A DNA stretch of 10,560 nucleotides from QHWK01 sp035315685 (lineage in GTDB: Bacteria > Acidobacteriota > Vicinamibacteria > Vicinamibacterales > CAVVIG01), in contig DATFXR010000887.1 in the NCBI GenBank assembly GCA_035315685.1, forward strand, positions 1 to 10,560. Reading direction: 5' to 3'. The notes beneath the pieces are model-generated. The model had not been told where the DNA came from and did no database searches. It worked only from the letters and a program-made list of their open reading frames with translations. Both the position numbers and the translations under genes were made by a program. Below, piece by piece: positions 1-8,193 of this stretch; the first letter of the stretch is position 1; the number at the start of each line of letters is the position of its first letter.

Positions 1-1
1 C

Positions 2-667
2 AACGTCCAGACCGACGACGAGTCGTCGTTGACGTGGCGGTTGAAGGACGAGCTGATGACCCGAGGGCACGTCTACTATGCCAAGCTCGCTCGTGGCAAG
101 GCGATGTTCCTGGCGCCGCGGATGATCCCCTTCTTCAACGCGGTCTGGGGCGTGCGGCGATCCGACGAGCGTCGCCGATTGAGTGCCCGGGCGCAGGCCA
201 TCCTCCGCGTGCTGCGGCATGAATGGGAAATGGCGACGGCGGACTTGAGAGATGAATCGAAGGTGAAGGACCGCTCGGCGTTTACGCGCGCGCTCGACGA
301 ACTCCAGGCGGCCATGCTCGTAGTGCCGAGCCAGGTCTTCTACCAGCCGAAGTTCACCTACGTCTGGACGCTCGGCGTCGGTCGATTTCCCGACGCGCTG
401 CGGCGCCGTATCAGCCGCGACGTCGCGGTCCGCGAGATCGCCCGTACGTTTCTCAGCGGCGCCGGCATGACGATTCCGGGCGAGCTCGCGCGCGTCACCG
501 GATTGTCCCGGCCCGACGCCGGACGCGGGAATCGGGCGCTGGTCGGCGAAGGGTTCGCAACGCTGCGCGCGCCAGGCACGTACGCGCTGCAATCGATGCC
601 AGATGACCCGAGCGCAACGGCCAGGACTGCAGCCGTCAGCGTCGAGCAGCCAGCCCCTAGCCCCTAG
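2..667 (+). CDS. AlkZ-related winged-helix protein, 5' end outside window
   Basis: The reading frame is open from base 2, so the true start lies upstream and only about 221 C-terminal residues are seen. A TTG at 29 could act as a start but falls inside a conserved-looking block, so I treat the gene as partial. The early stretch (TWRLKDEL, then a YYAKLARGK-like segment and a PFFNAVWG-like segment) resembles the W-KDE-L/YYGKLL/P-F-A pattern I recall from AlkZ-related proteins, relatives of the YcaQ/AlkZ crosslink-repair DNA glycosylases (HTH_42 superfamily). Two winged-helix-like segments follow: around nt 190-310, with an ALDELQ helix and a strand pair, and around nt 430-590 (LARVTGLSR, then ALVGEGFATL). 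The N-terminal region, where AlkZ carries its catalytic QxQ motif, is not in the window, so activity cannot be judged. The last residues (QPAPSP) and the stop are encoded by a 7-bp repeat shared with the convergent gene. Family call moderate, function inferred. Confidence 0.6.
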   Translation, partial: NVQTDDESSLTWRLKDELMTRGHVYYAKLARGKAMFLAPRMIPFFNAVWGVRRSDERRRLSARAQAILRVLRHEWEMATADLRDESKVKDRSAFTRALDELQAAMLVVPSQVFYQPKFTYVWTLGVGRFPDALRRRISRDVAVREIARTFLSGAGMTIPGELARVTGLSRPDAGRGNRALVGEGFATLRAPGTYALQSMPDDPSATARTAAVSVEQPAPSP

Positions 668-672
668 CCCCA
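652..672. repeat. AGCCCCT 7-bp tandem repeat across two overlapping stop codons
   Basis: Two exact AGCCCCT units (652-658, 659-665) and one AGCCCCA unit (666-672). Read on the minus strand this is TGGGGCT-AGGGGCT-AGGGGCT. The repeat supplies the TAG of the plus-strand gene (665-667) and the TAG of mak on the minus strand (664-666), which share the palindrome CTAG. The minus-strand word resembles the start of the repeat at 8076 (TAGGGGCTGGGGACTGG), so the two may belong to one family. Confidence 0.75.
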
Positions 673-1575
673 ACTCGGCGCAGCCTCCCACAGCCACGCC
701 GCGCCCCGCACGCCACTCGAGTCTCCGTGCTTCGCGCGCACGAGACGGGTGGCGATGCGATCCGAAAACACATACGGCGCCCACAACTGCGGCACCCGCT
801 CGTAGAGCCGCTCGATGTTCGACACCCCGCCGCCGAGCACGACGACCTCGGGATCGATCACGTTGATGATGCTGCCGAGCGCGCGTGCCAGCCGCTCCTC
901 GTATCGTGACAGCGCCGCTTCCGCGAGTCCCTCGCCAGCCGACGCCCGCTCCGCGATTTCTCGCGCGGTGATCGCCGCGCCGCCGCTCTCGCCATAGTCG
1001 CGCGCCAGCGCGGGCCCCGACAGGAACTGCTCGATGCAGCCGCGCCGCCCGCAGTAGCACGGCGGCCCCGGCGACTCCGTGCCGCGCGGCGCAGGAAGCG
1101 GATTGTGGCCCCACTCGCCCGCGATCGCGTTGGCACCGGTCAGGACCCGGCCGTCAATCACGACGCCGCCGCCGCAGCCGGTGCCGACGATCACGCCGAA
1201 TACGGTCGCCGCTCCCGCCGCAGCGCCGTCGGTCGCTTCCGAGAGCGCGAAGCAGTTTGCATCGTTGGCAAAGCGAACCGGCCGATCCAGGAGCCGCGGC
1301 AGGTCGTCGCCGAGCGGTTGCCCGATCAGCCACGTCGAATTGGCGTTCTTGACGAGACCGCTCGCCGGTGAGAGCGTACCGGGAATGCCGACGCCGACGG
1401 TGCCGCGCTCGCCGAGCTCGCGTTCGATCTCCCGGACCAGGCTGGCCACGGCGTCGAGCGTCTGACGATAGTCGTGGCGGGGCGCCGCGATCCGCCGTCT
1501 GACGATCTCGCGGCCGTCCGGTGCGATCGCCATTCCTTCGATTTTCGTTCCGCCAAGATCGATCCCGATGCGCAT
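664..1575 (-). CDS. mak: ROK-family fructokinase (Mak-like)
   Basis: A sugar kinase of 303 residues, the usual length for a single-domain ROK kinase, acting in the cytoplasm. It most likely phosphorylates fructose (or mannose) with ATP. Visible motifs are the N-terminal phosphate loop DLGGTK (6-11), the catalytic NDAN block (104-107, base Asp105), GTGCGGG (131-137), EWGHN (154-158, zinc ligand His157), the ROK zinc signature CYCGRRGC (Cys173, Cys175, Cys180), and the second nucleotide-binding stretch VVLGGG (245-250). The KNANSTWL block (76-83) and the C-terminal KHGDSSGVRGAAWLW are, from memory, nearly identical to E. coli Mak (YajF), which favours fructokinase over the GlcNAc or glucose kinases of the family. 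The start is ATG at 1575. No strong Shine-Dalgarno is seen, but a TACGAT -10-like box lies 10 nt upstream, so the leader would be very short. It is divergent from the FAD oxidoreductase and convergent with the AlkZ-related gene. No transporter or sugar-pathway partner is in the window. Confidence 0.93.
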   Translation of the reverse strand: MRIGIDLGGTKIEGMAIAPDGREIVRRRIAAPRHDYRQTLDAVASLVREIERELGERGTVGVGIPGTLSPASGLVKNANSTWLIGQPLGDDLPRLLDRPVRFANDANCFALSEATDGAAAGAATVFGVIVGTGCGGGVVIDGRVLTGANAIAGEWGHNPLPAPRGTESPGPPCYCGRRGCIEQFLSGPALARDYGESGGAAITAREIAERASAGEGLAEAALSRYEERLARALGSIINVIDPEVVVLGGGVSNIERLYERVPQLWAPYVFSDRIATRLVRAKHGDSSGVRGAAWLWEAAPSWG

Positions 1576-1579
1576 CGCG

Positions 1580-1612
1580 AAATGAATCGTATATTGTGGA
1601 CGCTATTCATTT
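1580..1612. promoter_or_regulatory. Inverted repeat in the divergent mak/oxidoreductase promoter region
   Basis: Perfect 8-bp arms AAATGAAT (1580-1587) and ATTCATTT (1605-1612) are separated by 17 bp. They sit in the 51-bp gap that must hold both promoters. The gap is locally AT-rich in GC-rich DNA. TATATT at 1590-1595 is a possible -10 for the rightward gene, and ATCGTA at 1586-1591 (TACGAT on the minus strand) a possible -10 for mak. Both fall between or against the arms, so a dimeric regulator bound here could control both genes. No regulator gene is adjacent, so the binding protein is unknown. The arms are short and AT-rich and chance cannot be excluded. Confidence 0.4.
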
Positions 1613-1616
1613 GATC

Positions 1617-1623
1617 AGGAGGG
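1617..1623 (+). promoter_or_regulatory. Shine-Dalgarno site of the FAD oxidoreductase gene
   Basis: AGGAGGG lies 3 nt before the ATG at 1627 (4 nt from the GGAGG core). It is a strong anti-SD match with slightly short spacing, and it fixes the start codon. It contrasts with the SD-less starts at 3160 and 5833. Confidence 0.8.
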
Positions 1624-1626
1624 TTC

Positions 1627-2988
1627 ATGTCACTCGCTGCCGACCTGGCGCAGCTGGCGCCGTCGTTCACTGGACAACTGCTGCAACCTTCGGACGCCGC
1701 CTACGAGAGCGCCCGTCGTGTCCATAACGGTCTCATCGACAAGCGTCCGGCGCTGATCGCGCGATGCGCGGGGACGGCCGACGTCGCCGACGCGGTGAAA
1801 CTGGCGCGGTCGCTCGAGCTGCCGGTGGCGGTACGGGGCGGAGGGCACAACGTCGCCGGCCGCGCGACGATAGACGAGGGCGTGATGATCGATCTCGCGC
1901 CGATGAAGGGCATCCACGTCGAGCCGGTGGCGCGCACGGCGCGAGCGCAGGGCGGCGTCCTCTGGAAGGAGCTCAATCGCGAGACCCAGGCGCACGCCCT
2001 CGCCGTGACCGGCGGCGTCGTCTCGAGCACCGGCATCACCGGGCTGACGCTGGGTGGCGGCCTCGGCTGGCTGATGCCGAAGTACGGCCTCGCGCTCGAC
2101 AACCTGCGATCGGCGGAAGTGGTCATGGCCGACGGCCGCATCGTGCGCGCGAGCGCGGACAGCGAGCCGGATCTCTTCTGGGCGATCCGCGGCGGCGGCG
2201 GCAACTTCGGCATTGCGGCGTCGCTCGAATACAACCTCCATCAGGTCGGACCGATGATCACCGGCGGGCTCGTCGCACATCCGCTGGCGCGCGCGAAGGA
2301 CGTCCTGAAGATGTACCGCGAGCAGTGTGCGTCGGCGCCCGAGGAATTGATGCTGGTCGCCGGGCTGCTGACCGCGCCCGACGGCTCAGGCGCCAAGCTG
2401 AACGGCATTCTCGTCGCGCACTGCGGATCGCTCGCTGACGGCGAAGCGGCCGTGCGGACGGTGAAATCGTTCGGTCCGCCGGTGATGGACATGATCGGGC
2501 CGATTCCGTACTCGACGCAGAACTCGTTGCTCGACGCGGCGTTCCCGAAAGGTGCGCTCAACTACTGGAAGGCGCAGTTCGTCACCGATCTGACCGACGA
2601 CTGCATCGCGACGCTGATCGACTGCTTCGAGAAGTGCTCGTCGCCAATGTCGCAGATCGTCGTCGAGCACTTCCACGGCGTGGCGTCGCGCGTGCCGGTG
2701 GACGCCACCGCCTGCGCGATGCGGCTCACCGGGTTCAACGTGGTGATCGTCTCGCAGTGGATGAACCCGGCCGAGAACGACACGCACATCGCGTGGGCGC
2801 GCGACACCTACGCCGCGCTGGCGCCGTATCTGGCGGAGCGGCGATACGTGAACTATCTGGCGGACGACGAGCCGGGCGATCCGGTGGCGGCGGCGTACGG
2901 CCCGAACTACGCGAGGCTGCGCGATCTCAAGCGGACGTACGACCCCGACAACTTCTTCAAGGAGAACGTCAACATCCGCCCGCGCTAG
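1627..2988 (+). CDS. FAD-binding BBE-family oxidoreductase
   Basis: A 453-residue flavoprotein of the berberine-bridge-enzyme/VAO (PCMH) group, probably oxidising an alcohol, sugar or amine and passing electrons to O2. The N-terminal FAD-binding domain (about 40-205) has the RGGGHN motif (70-75), whose His74 is the expected covalent attachment site to the 8-alpha carbon of FAD. It also has TLGGGLGWL (141-149) and RGGGGNFGI (188-196). A middle substrate domain follows. The C-terminal BBE segment (about 405-453) carries the AYGPNYARLRDLKRTYDP block and the N-F-KEN-N-I-P ending. At the position of the second covalent cysteine of bicovalent relatives (CPTVG in plant BBE) there is VSSTG (132-136) with no cysteine, so the flavin should be linked through His only. 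No signal peptide is visible, so the protein is probably cytoplasmic. The substrate cannot be told from sequence. The stop at 2988 is 171 nt before the next gene. Confidence 0.92.
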   Translation: MSLAADLAQLAPSFTGQLLQPSDAAYESARRVHNGLIDKRPALIARCAGTADVADAVKLARSLELPVAVRGGGHNVAGRATIDEGVMIDLAPMKGIHVEPVARTARAQGGVLWKELNRETQAHALAVTGGVVSSTGITGLTLGGGLGWLMPKYGLALDNLRSAEVVMADGRIVRASADSEPDLFWAIRGGGGNFGIAASLEYNLHQVGPMITGGLVAHPLARAKDVLKMYREQCASAPEELMLVAGLLTAPDGSGAKLNGILVAHCGSLADGEAAVRTVKSFGPPVMDMIGPIPYSTQNSLLDAAFPKGALNYWKAQFVTDLTDDCIATLIDCFEKCSSPMSQIVVEHFHGVASRVPVDATACAMRLTGFNVVIVSQWMNPAENDTHIAWARDTYAALAPYLAERRYVNYLADDEPGDPVAAAYGPNYARLRDLKRTYDPDNFFKENVNIRPR

Positions 2989-3014
2989 GATCACACTGCG
3001 AAAAACCTGCCGGT

Positions 3015-3095
3015 CCCACGAAGCCACGAAGCACACGAAGCGGCACGAAGATCGATTTGTACAACGAAGTCTTCGTGCTTTCGTGGCTTCGTGGG
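3015..3095. repeat. CACGAAG-type imperfect hairpin repeat
   Basis: The left arm (3015-3040) contains CCCACGAAG, CCACGAAG and CACACGAAG. The right arm (3071-3095) is its reverse complement with a single base gap near the loop-proximal end (CTTCGTG, CTTTCGTGG, CTTCGTGGG). The loop (3041-3070) carries another CACGAAG, and the inner edge is a tight palindrome ACGAAG-T-CTTCGT (3064-3076). RNA would fold into a stem of about 25 bp. There is no U-run after it, so it is not a classical terminator, though a stem this size could end transcription or protect the 3' end of the oxidoreductase mRNA. CACGAAG-word repeats recur, as I recall, across many environmental bacterial genomes. Confidence 0.85.
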
Positions 3096-3147
3096 CGCCT
3101 TTGAAGGTGTCGCGAACTTCCAAGTCCTGTTCGGGCCGCCGTCCGCT

Positions 3148-3153
3148 TACACT
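3148..3153 (+). promoter_or_regulatory. Candidate -10 box of a leaderless promoter for the M2 peptidase
   Basis: TACACT matches the TAnnnT -10 consensus and ends 6 nt before the ATG at 3160. Transcription starting about 7 nt downstream would begin at the start codon itself. No Shine-Dalgarno is present, which agrees with a leaderless mRNA. No convincing -35 is seen. The same layout occurs at 5821. Confidence 0.45.
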
Positions 3154-3159
3154 GGCGTG

Positions 3160-4968
<1,809 letters not shown>

Positions 4969-4971
<3 letters not shown>

Positions 4972-5110
4972 TTAGGAGTGTGGAATTGGAATTTGGATTG
5001 GGTGAACGCGGTCAGGCTAAAGCCGGACACTACCGACAACGTAGCGCGAAGGCGTCAGCCGAGCGTCAGCGGCTCGCGCATTCCAAATTCCCAATTCCAA
5101 ATTCCTAATT
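4969..5110. repeat. AATTGG-type inverted repeat filling a convergent junction
   Basis: The left arm (about 4970-5000) has AATTAGGA, GGAATTGG and AATTTGGA. The right arm (about 5080-5110) has TCCAAATT (5082-5089), CCAATTCC (5091-5098) and TCCTAATT (5103-5110), so the arms pair with small mismatches. The left arm begins inside the TAA stop of the peptidase, and the right arm ends 1 nt before the stop of the minus-strand gene. The inner part (5011-5079) holds a GGTCAGGCTAAAGCC...ACACTACC word and a second stem (GCGCGA 5044-5049 and AGCCG 5057-5061 against CGGCT/CGCGC 5070-5079). It could act as a bidirectional terminator. It also reads through as a spurious short ORF containing AVRLKPDTT, a string I recall from mis-annotated acidobacterial ORFs. 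Confidence 0.85.
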
Positions 5111-5111
5111 G

Positions 5112-5789
5112 TCACCGCCGCCGCGAGGAGTGTTTTTCGGCGACCGCGTACTCTTTCTGTACGAATGCGGCGTAGGTGCGGAGCGAGTTGTCGATCTCTT
5201 CGGCGCTGGCCTTCTGTTGAAACGCCTGCACCGCATCGAGGGCGGCGCGGCACGGGATCGAGTTGTCGCGTTGCGCGAGCGCCGTGAACCGTTCGCGGAG
5301 CGCCATCAGCGCGTCGGCGCCGCGCCTGGCGGGCAGCACGTCGTTGAAGCCGGCGACCACCGCCTTCAGCGCGTCGCGTTCCTTGGCACGATGCGTAAAA
5401 ATGGCGGCAATCGCCTCCTCGTCGCCAAACGCGGTGCCGTCGTCCAGGACGGCCGCGATCACGTCGACCGTCGCGCCGGGTGGCAGCGGATCGAGCGTCA
5501 GCTGACGCGATTCCCCAGGCATGATGCGCTCGAGCCGTTCGTTCGCGCCGGGCAGTCCGTGGGTGACTTCGCTGAGATACCCGTCGGACGTGTAAACGTC
5601 ACGATGCGTTCGTCCGTTCTCCGACGTCGTCGTCGCGGCCAGACTCCACGCGGTGACCGGCTGCGTGGCCGTGTTGGTGAGCCGGACGCGACTCGAGGGG
5701 CCGGTGACCACGTCGCTCACTTTGAGCGGCGAATCGGCGGCGGCGGAAACGGTCGAGATCAGCGCCAACAACAAAATTCGCAGGCTCAT
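5112..5789 (-). CDS. Secreted protein of unknown function
   Basis: I do not recognise the family. From the ATG at 5789 the protein has 225 residues; a GTG at 5795 would add two. The N-terminus is a clean signal peptide (MSLRILLLALISTVSAAA, cleavage near 18-20), so it should be periplasmic or surface-exposed. Residues about 22-125 look like an all-beta domain: a VRLTNTATQPVTAWSLA segment of the N-T-x-P-I/V-T-A-W type seen in small acidobacterial secreted proteins, a VYTSDGYL segment, and a PGESRQLTL strand followed by LDDGTAFGDEEAI. Residues about 130-215 look helical and charged, and the tail is basic (KHSSRRR). The stop (TGA) abuts the AATTGG repeat. It is divergent from the 5833 operon with a 43-bp gap from the ATG, so co-regulation is possible but unproven. 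No Shine-Dalgarno is evident. Confidence 0.8.
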   Translation of the reverse strand: MSLRILLLALISTVSAAADSPLKVSDVVTGPSSRVRLTNTATQPVTAWSLAATTTSENGRTHRDVYTSDGYLSEVTHGLPGANERLERIMPGESRQLTLDPLPPGATVDVIAAVLDDGTAFGDEEAIAAIFTHRAKERDALKAVVAGFNDVLPARRGADALMALRERFTALAQRDNSIPCRAALDAVQAFQQKASAEEIDNSLRTYAAFVQKEYAVAEKHSSRRR

Positions 5790-5820
5790 GTACACGGTAT
5801 GAGCAAGCGCCGCGCCACCT

Positions 5821-5826
5821 TACAAT
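5821..5826 (+). promoter_or_regulatory. Candidate -10 box of a leaderless promoter for the LolA-like/Omp85 operon
   Basis: TACAAT (5/6 match to TATAAT) ends 6 nt before the GTG at 5833, so transcription would start at or next to the start codon. There is no Shine-Dalgarno and no obvious -35. The ATG at 5825 is out of frame and runs into TGA after three codons, which supports GTG 5833 as the real start. Confidence 0.5.
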
Positions 5827-5832
5827 GACTGG

Positions 5833-6771
5833 GTGACGCGCGCACTCTTCGCAATCGCCGCACTGCTCGTGCTGGTGCCAGCCGGCCCGTCGGCGCAGAC
5901 CGACCTCGATGCGTTCATGCGCGAGGTCGTCGTGAAGCGCGACGACAACTGGAAGAAGCTGCAGCAGTACATCCTCGATGAGCGTGAGGTGATCGAGCTG
6001 CGCGGCACCAATCGCCTGCCGATCTGGGGTGAACGGCGCGAGTACACCTGGTTCATCCGCGACGGCTTCTTCGTCCGCAGCCCGGTGAAATTCAACGGCG
6101 CGGCGATTTCTGAATCAGAGCGGCGAAAGGCCGAGGAGGAGTACCTCGCGCGGCAGAAACGCCGCGATCGGCGCGGCGGAGCGTCGCCGGCCGACACGTC
6201 ACCGGACGGCGGCGACGGCGAGATTGCCGACGTCGGCGGGCTGATCCAGCAGACGCGCCAGCCGCAGTTCGTGTCTTCGGCGTACTTCCTGCGCTTCAAG
6301 TTCGAAGAAGGCAAGTACGCGCTCGTCGGCCGCGAGGCACTCGACGGCCGCGAGGTCCTGCGCATCGAGTACTACCCCGAACGCCTGTTCACCGGGAGCG
6401 ATCGCCGCCGCAACCGCGACGGCAAGCAGTCGGACAAGGATCGGGCGCGCGACGCCGAGTTCCAGCGCCTGATGAACAAGGTCGCGCTGGTCACGCTGTG
6501 GGTCGAGCCCACTGCGCATCAGATCGTGAAGTACACCTTCGACAACGTCGGCTTCGATTTTCTCCCGGCGCAGTGGCTGGTTCACATCAACGATGCGAAA
6601 GCGACGATGACGATGGGGCAGCCTTTCCCCAACGTGTGGCTGCCCAACGGCGTCGAGATGAACATGGCGCTGACGCTGGCCGTCGGTCAATACGATCTGC
6701 GCTACGCGCTCGACTACTACGACTATCGGCAGCCTGACGTCACGACCAAAGTCGGCATCAAAGAGCGCTAG
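5833..6771 (+). CDS. Periplasmic protein, probable LolA-like fold
   Basis: A 312-residue exported protein with a signal peptide (about 1-21, ending GPSAQ). The start is GTG at 5833. After an N-terminal helix (DAFMREVVVKRDDNWKKLQQYILDE) come repeated beta segments: REYTWFIRDGFFVRSPVKFNG, then YFLRFKFEEGKYALVGREALDGREVLRIEYYP, then VALVTLWVEPTAHQIVKYTFDNVGF, then WLPNGVEMNMALTLAVGQYDLRYALDYYDYR. The order G-x-E/L-dG-R-E-V-x-R-I-E-Y followed by LWV-P-HQIVKY resembles the open half-barrel of outer-membrane lipoprotein-sorting (LolA/LolB-like) proteins, which bind acyl chains. Two charged, probably disordered insertions (about 94-136 and 181-205) interrupt it. The next gene, an Omp85 barrel, starts 2 nt after the stop, so the two are surely co-transcribed and probably work together at the outer membrane. 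The fold call is by pattern only, and the ligand is unknown. Confidence 0.82.
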   Translation: MTRALFAIAALLVLVPAGPSAQTDLDAFMREVVVKRDDNWKKLQQYILDEREVIELRGTNRLPIWGERREYTWFIRDGFFVRSPVKFNGAAISESERRKAEEEYLARQKRRDRRGGASPADTSPDGGDGEIADVGGLIQQTRQPQFVSSAYFLRFKFEEGKYALVGREALDGREVLRIEYYPERLFTGSDRRRNRDGKQSDKDRARDAEFQRLMNKVALVTLWVEPTAHQIVKYTFDNVGFDFLPAQWLVHINDAKATMTMGQPFPNVWLPNGVEMNMALTLAVGQYDLRYALDYYDYRQPDVTTKVGIKER

Positions 6772-6773
6772 TC

Positions 6774-8078
6774 GTGTGGGCGGTCCTCGTGGTGGTGCTC
6801 GCAGCAGGTCTTCCCGGACTCGCGCCGCAGGCACCCGTCGTCGCCGGCATCCAGATCCAGGGCAACACGGCGACCCCCGACGAGGAGGTACGCCGCCTCG
6901 CCGACGTTCAGGTCGGCATGCCGTTCGACGACGCGATGATCGAGCAGGTGGCGGCACGTCTGCGCGCCGCCAAGCGCTTCGAGCAGGTGGAGGTGCGGAA
7001 GCGCTTCGCGTCGATTGCCGATCCCTCGCAGATCATGGTCGTGATCGTCGTAGACGAGGGGCCGGTGAAGATCGTCATGACCGACGATCCGGAACACCCG
7101 ACGAAAGTCGTCCGCAAGCGCTTTCCGAACCTGCTCATCCTGCCGATTCTGCGGCGCGACGATGAGGTCGGCATCACTTACGGCGCGCGCCTGACGGCGC
7201 CGGAGCCGCGCCTGTTCGGCAAGAACAGCCGCGTCATGTACCCGATCACCTGGGGCGGCGTGAAGCAGGCAGCTGTTGACGTCGAGAAGCGATTCGACGC
7301 CACCGCGGCGATCGACCGGCTGTCGTTCGGTGGCTCCGTCTCACGGCGCGAGAATCCGGCGCTCGAGCAGGATGAAACGCGGGCCCGCGTATTCGTGCGC
7401 GGAGAGCGCGAGCTGGTTCACGGCGTGCGCGTCGGCGCCGACACCGGCTGGCAGCGCGCGTCGTTCGAAGGGACGGCGGATTACTTCACGCAGGTGCGCA
7501 CGGACATCATCGCCGACACGCGAATCGATCCCATCCTCGCGCGCAATGCCCTGTACGGGCGCGCGAGCATCGAGCACCTGCAGTTCGCCGACACCACCCA
7601 CGCGACGCTGGATCCCAACCGTTATGGCGGCTACAGCGGCGGTGTGAATCGAACGGAGCTCGACGGGCGCGGTTACCTGGGATTCATCGGGCAGACAGTG
7701 CTCGCGGCCCGGGTGCTGCGCCTCGACTCCAATCGCCCGCTGCCCGTGTACATGCAACCGCAGATCGGCGGGATGAACACCGTCCGGGGATTCCCCGCGG
7801 GCTACGCGATCGGCGACACGCTGGTGTCGATGTCGGGCGAGCTCGTCGTGCCGCTGACCTCGCCGGTGAAGATCGCGAAGTTCGGCGTGACCGCGTTCGT
7901 GGATCGCGGAACCGTGTATCACAAGGGAGAGAGCTTCGGCGATCAGCCGATGCTGCAGGGGTACGGTGGCAGCGTCTGGCTGGCGGCGGCGTTCTTCCGC
8001 CTGAACGTCGCGATCGCGCATGGACGCGGCGCACCTGATCCGGTGCGCGTCCATGTGGGGGGAAACGTCACGTTCTAG
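6774..8078 (+). CDS. Single-POTRA Omp85/BamA-TamA-family outer membrane protein
   Basis: A 434-residue outer-membrane beta-barrel of the Omp85 superfamily (surface antigen D15 type). The start is GTG at 6774, 2 nt after the upstream stop, so translation is probably coupled. A short signal segment (about 1-20) precedes one POTRA domain (about 22-98). The POTRA shows VVAGIQIQGNTATPDEEV, a helix pair (FDDAMIEQVAARLRAAKRFEQVEV) and a closing strand VVIVVDEGP. The barrel runs from about 125 to the C-terminal Phe434. The diagnostic L6 motif VRGF is at 337-340 (in NTVRGFPAGYAIGD), and late strands VPLTSPVKIAKFGVTAFVDRGTVY and LNVAIAHG are typical. BamA has five POTRAs and TamA three, so this is a minimal member. 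It may insert or secrete a specific substrate, possibly handed over by the LolA-like partner, rather than serve as the general BAM pore. The stop TAG begins a hairpin repeat. Confidence 0.88.
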   Translation: MWAVLVVVLAAGLPGLAPQAPVVAGIQIQGNTATPDEEVRRLADVQVGMPFDDAMIEQVAARLRAAKRFEQVEVRKRFASIADPSQIMVVIVVDEGPVKIVMTDDPEHPTKVVRKRFPNLLILPILRRDDEVGITYGARLTAPEPRLFGKNSRVMYPITWGGVKQAAVDVEKRFDATAAIDRLSFGGSVSRRENPALEQDETRARVFVRGERELVHGVRVGADTGWQRASFEGTADYFTQVRTDIIADTRIDPILARNALYGRASIEHLQFADTTHATLDPNRYGGYSGGVNRTELDGRGYLGFIGQTVLAARVLRLDSNRPLPVYMQPQIGGMNTVRGFPAGYAIGDTLVSMSGELVVPLTSPVKIAKFGVTAFVDRGTVYHKGESFGDQPMLQGYGGSVWLAAAFFRLNVAIAHGRGAPDPVRVHVGGNVTF

Positions 8079-8193
8079 GGGCTGGGGACTGGAAGCTGAG
8101 GACTGGAAGCTGGGAGCTGGAAAACTGCCAACCGGGAGGCTGGCCTCGAGCCTCCCAGTTCCCAGTCCCCAGTCCCCAGTCCCCCAGTCCCTA
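8076..8193. repeat. GGGGACTGG-type hairpin repeat spanning two convergent stops
   Basis: The left side reads TAGGGGCTGGGGACTGG, then GGACTGGAAGCTG-like words. The right side is a run of CAGTCCC words ending CCCAGTCCCTA. Its reverse complement starts TAGGGACTGG, so the two ends are near-mirror images. The centre is a stable stem GGGAGGCT (8134-8141), 7-nt loop, AGCCTCCC (8149-8156), flanked by AAC/GTT. The left TAG is the stop of the Omp85 gene, and the right CTA is the stop (TAG) of the BON gene on the other strand. It probably serves as a bidirectional terminator, although no U-run follows. Confidence 0.88.

Noticed and set aside
13..29. A CGACGAC/GTCGTCG near-palindrome at the left edge
   Set aside because: It is explained by Asp/Glu/Ser codons within an open coding frame, and the symmetry is imperfect.
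3091..3159. An N-terminal extension of the M2 peptidase to 3091
   Set aside because: The extension is encoded by the right arm of the CACGAAG repeat and would bury the lipoprotein signal. ATG 3160 (or GTG 3157) gives a proper signal.
4978..5175. A small ORF of 65 codons after the peptidase gene
   Set aside because: It is the translation of the AATTGG composite repeat plus the antisense end of the neighbouring gene, with no ribosome-binding site.
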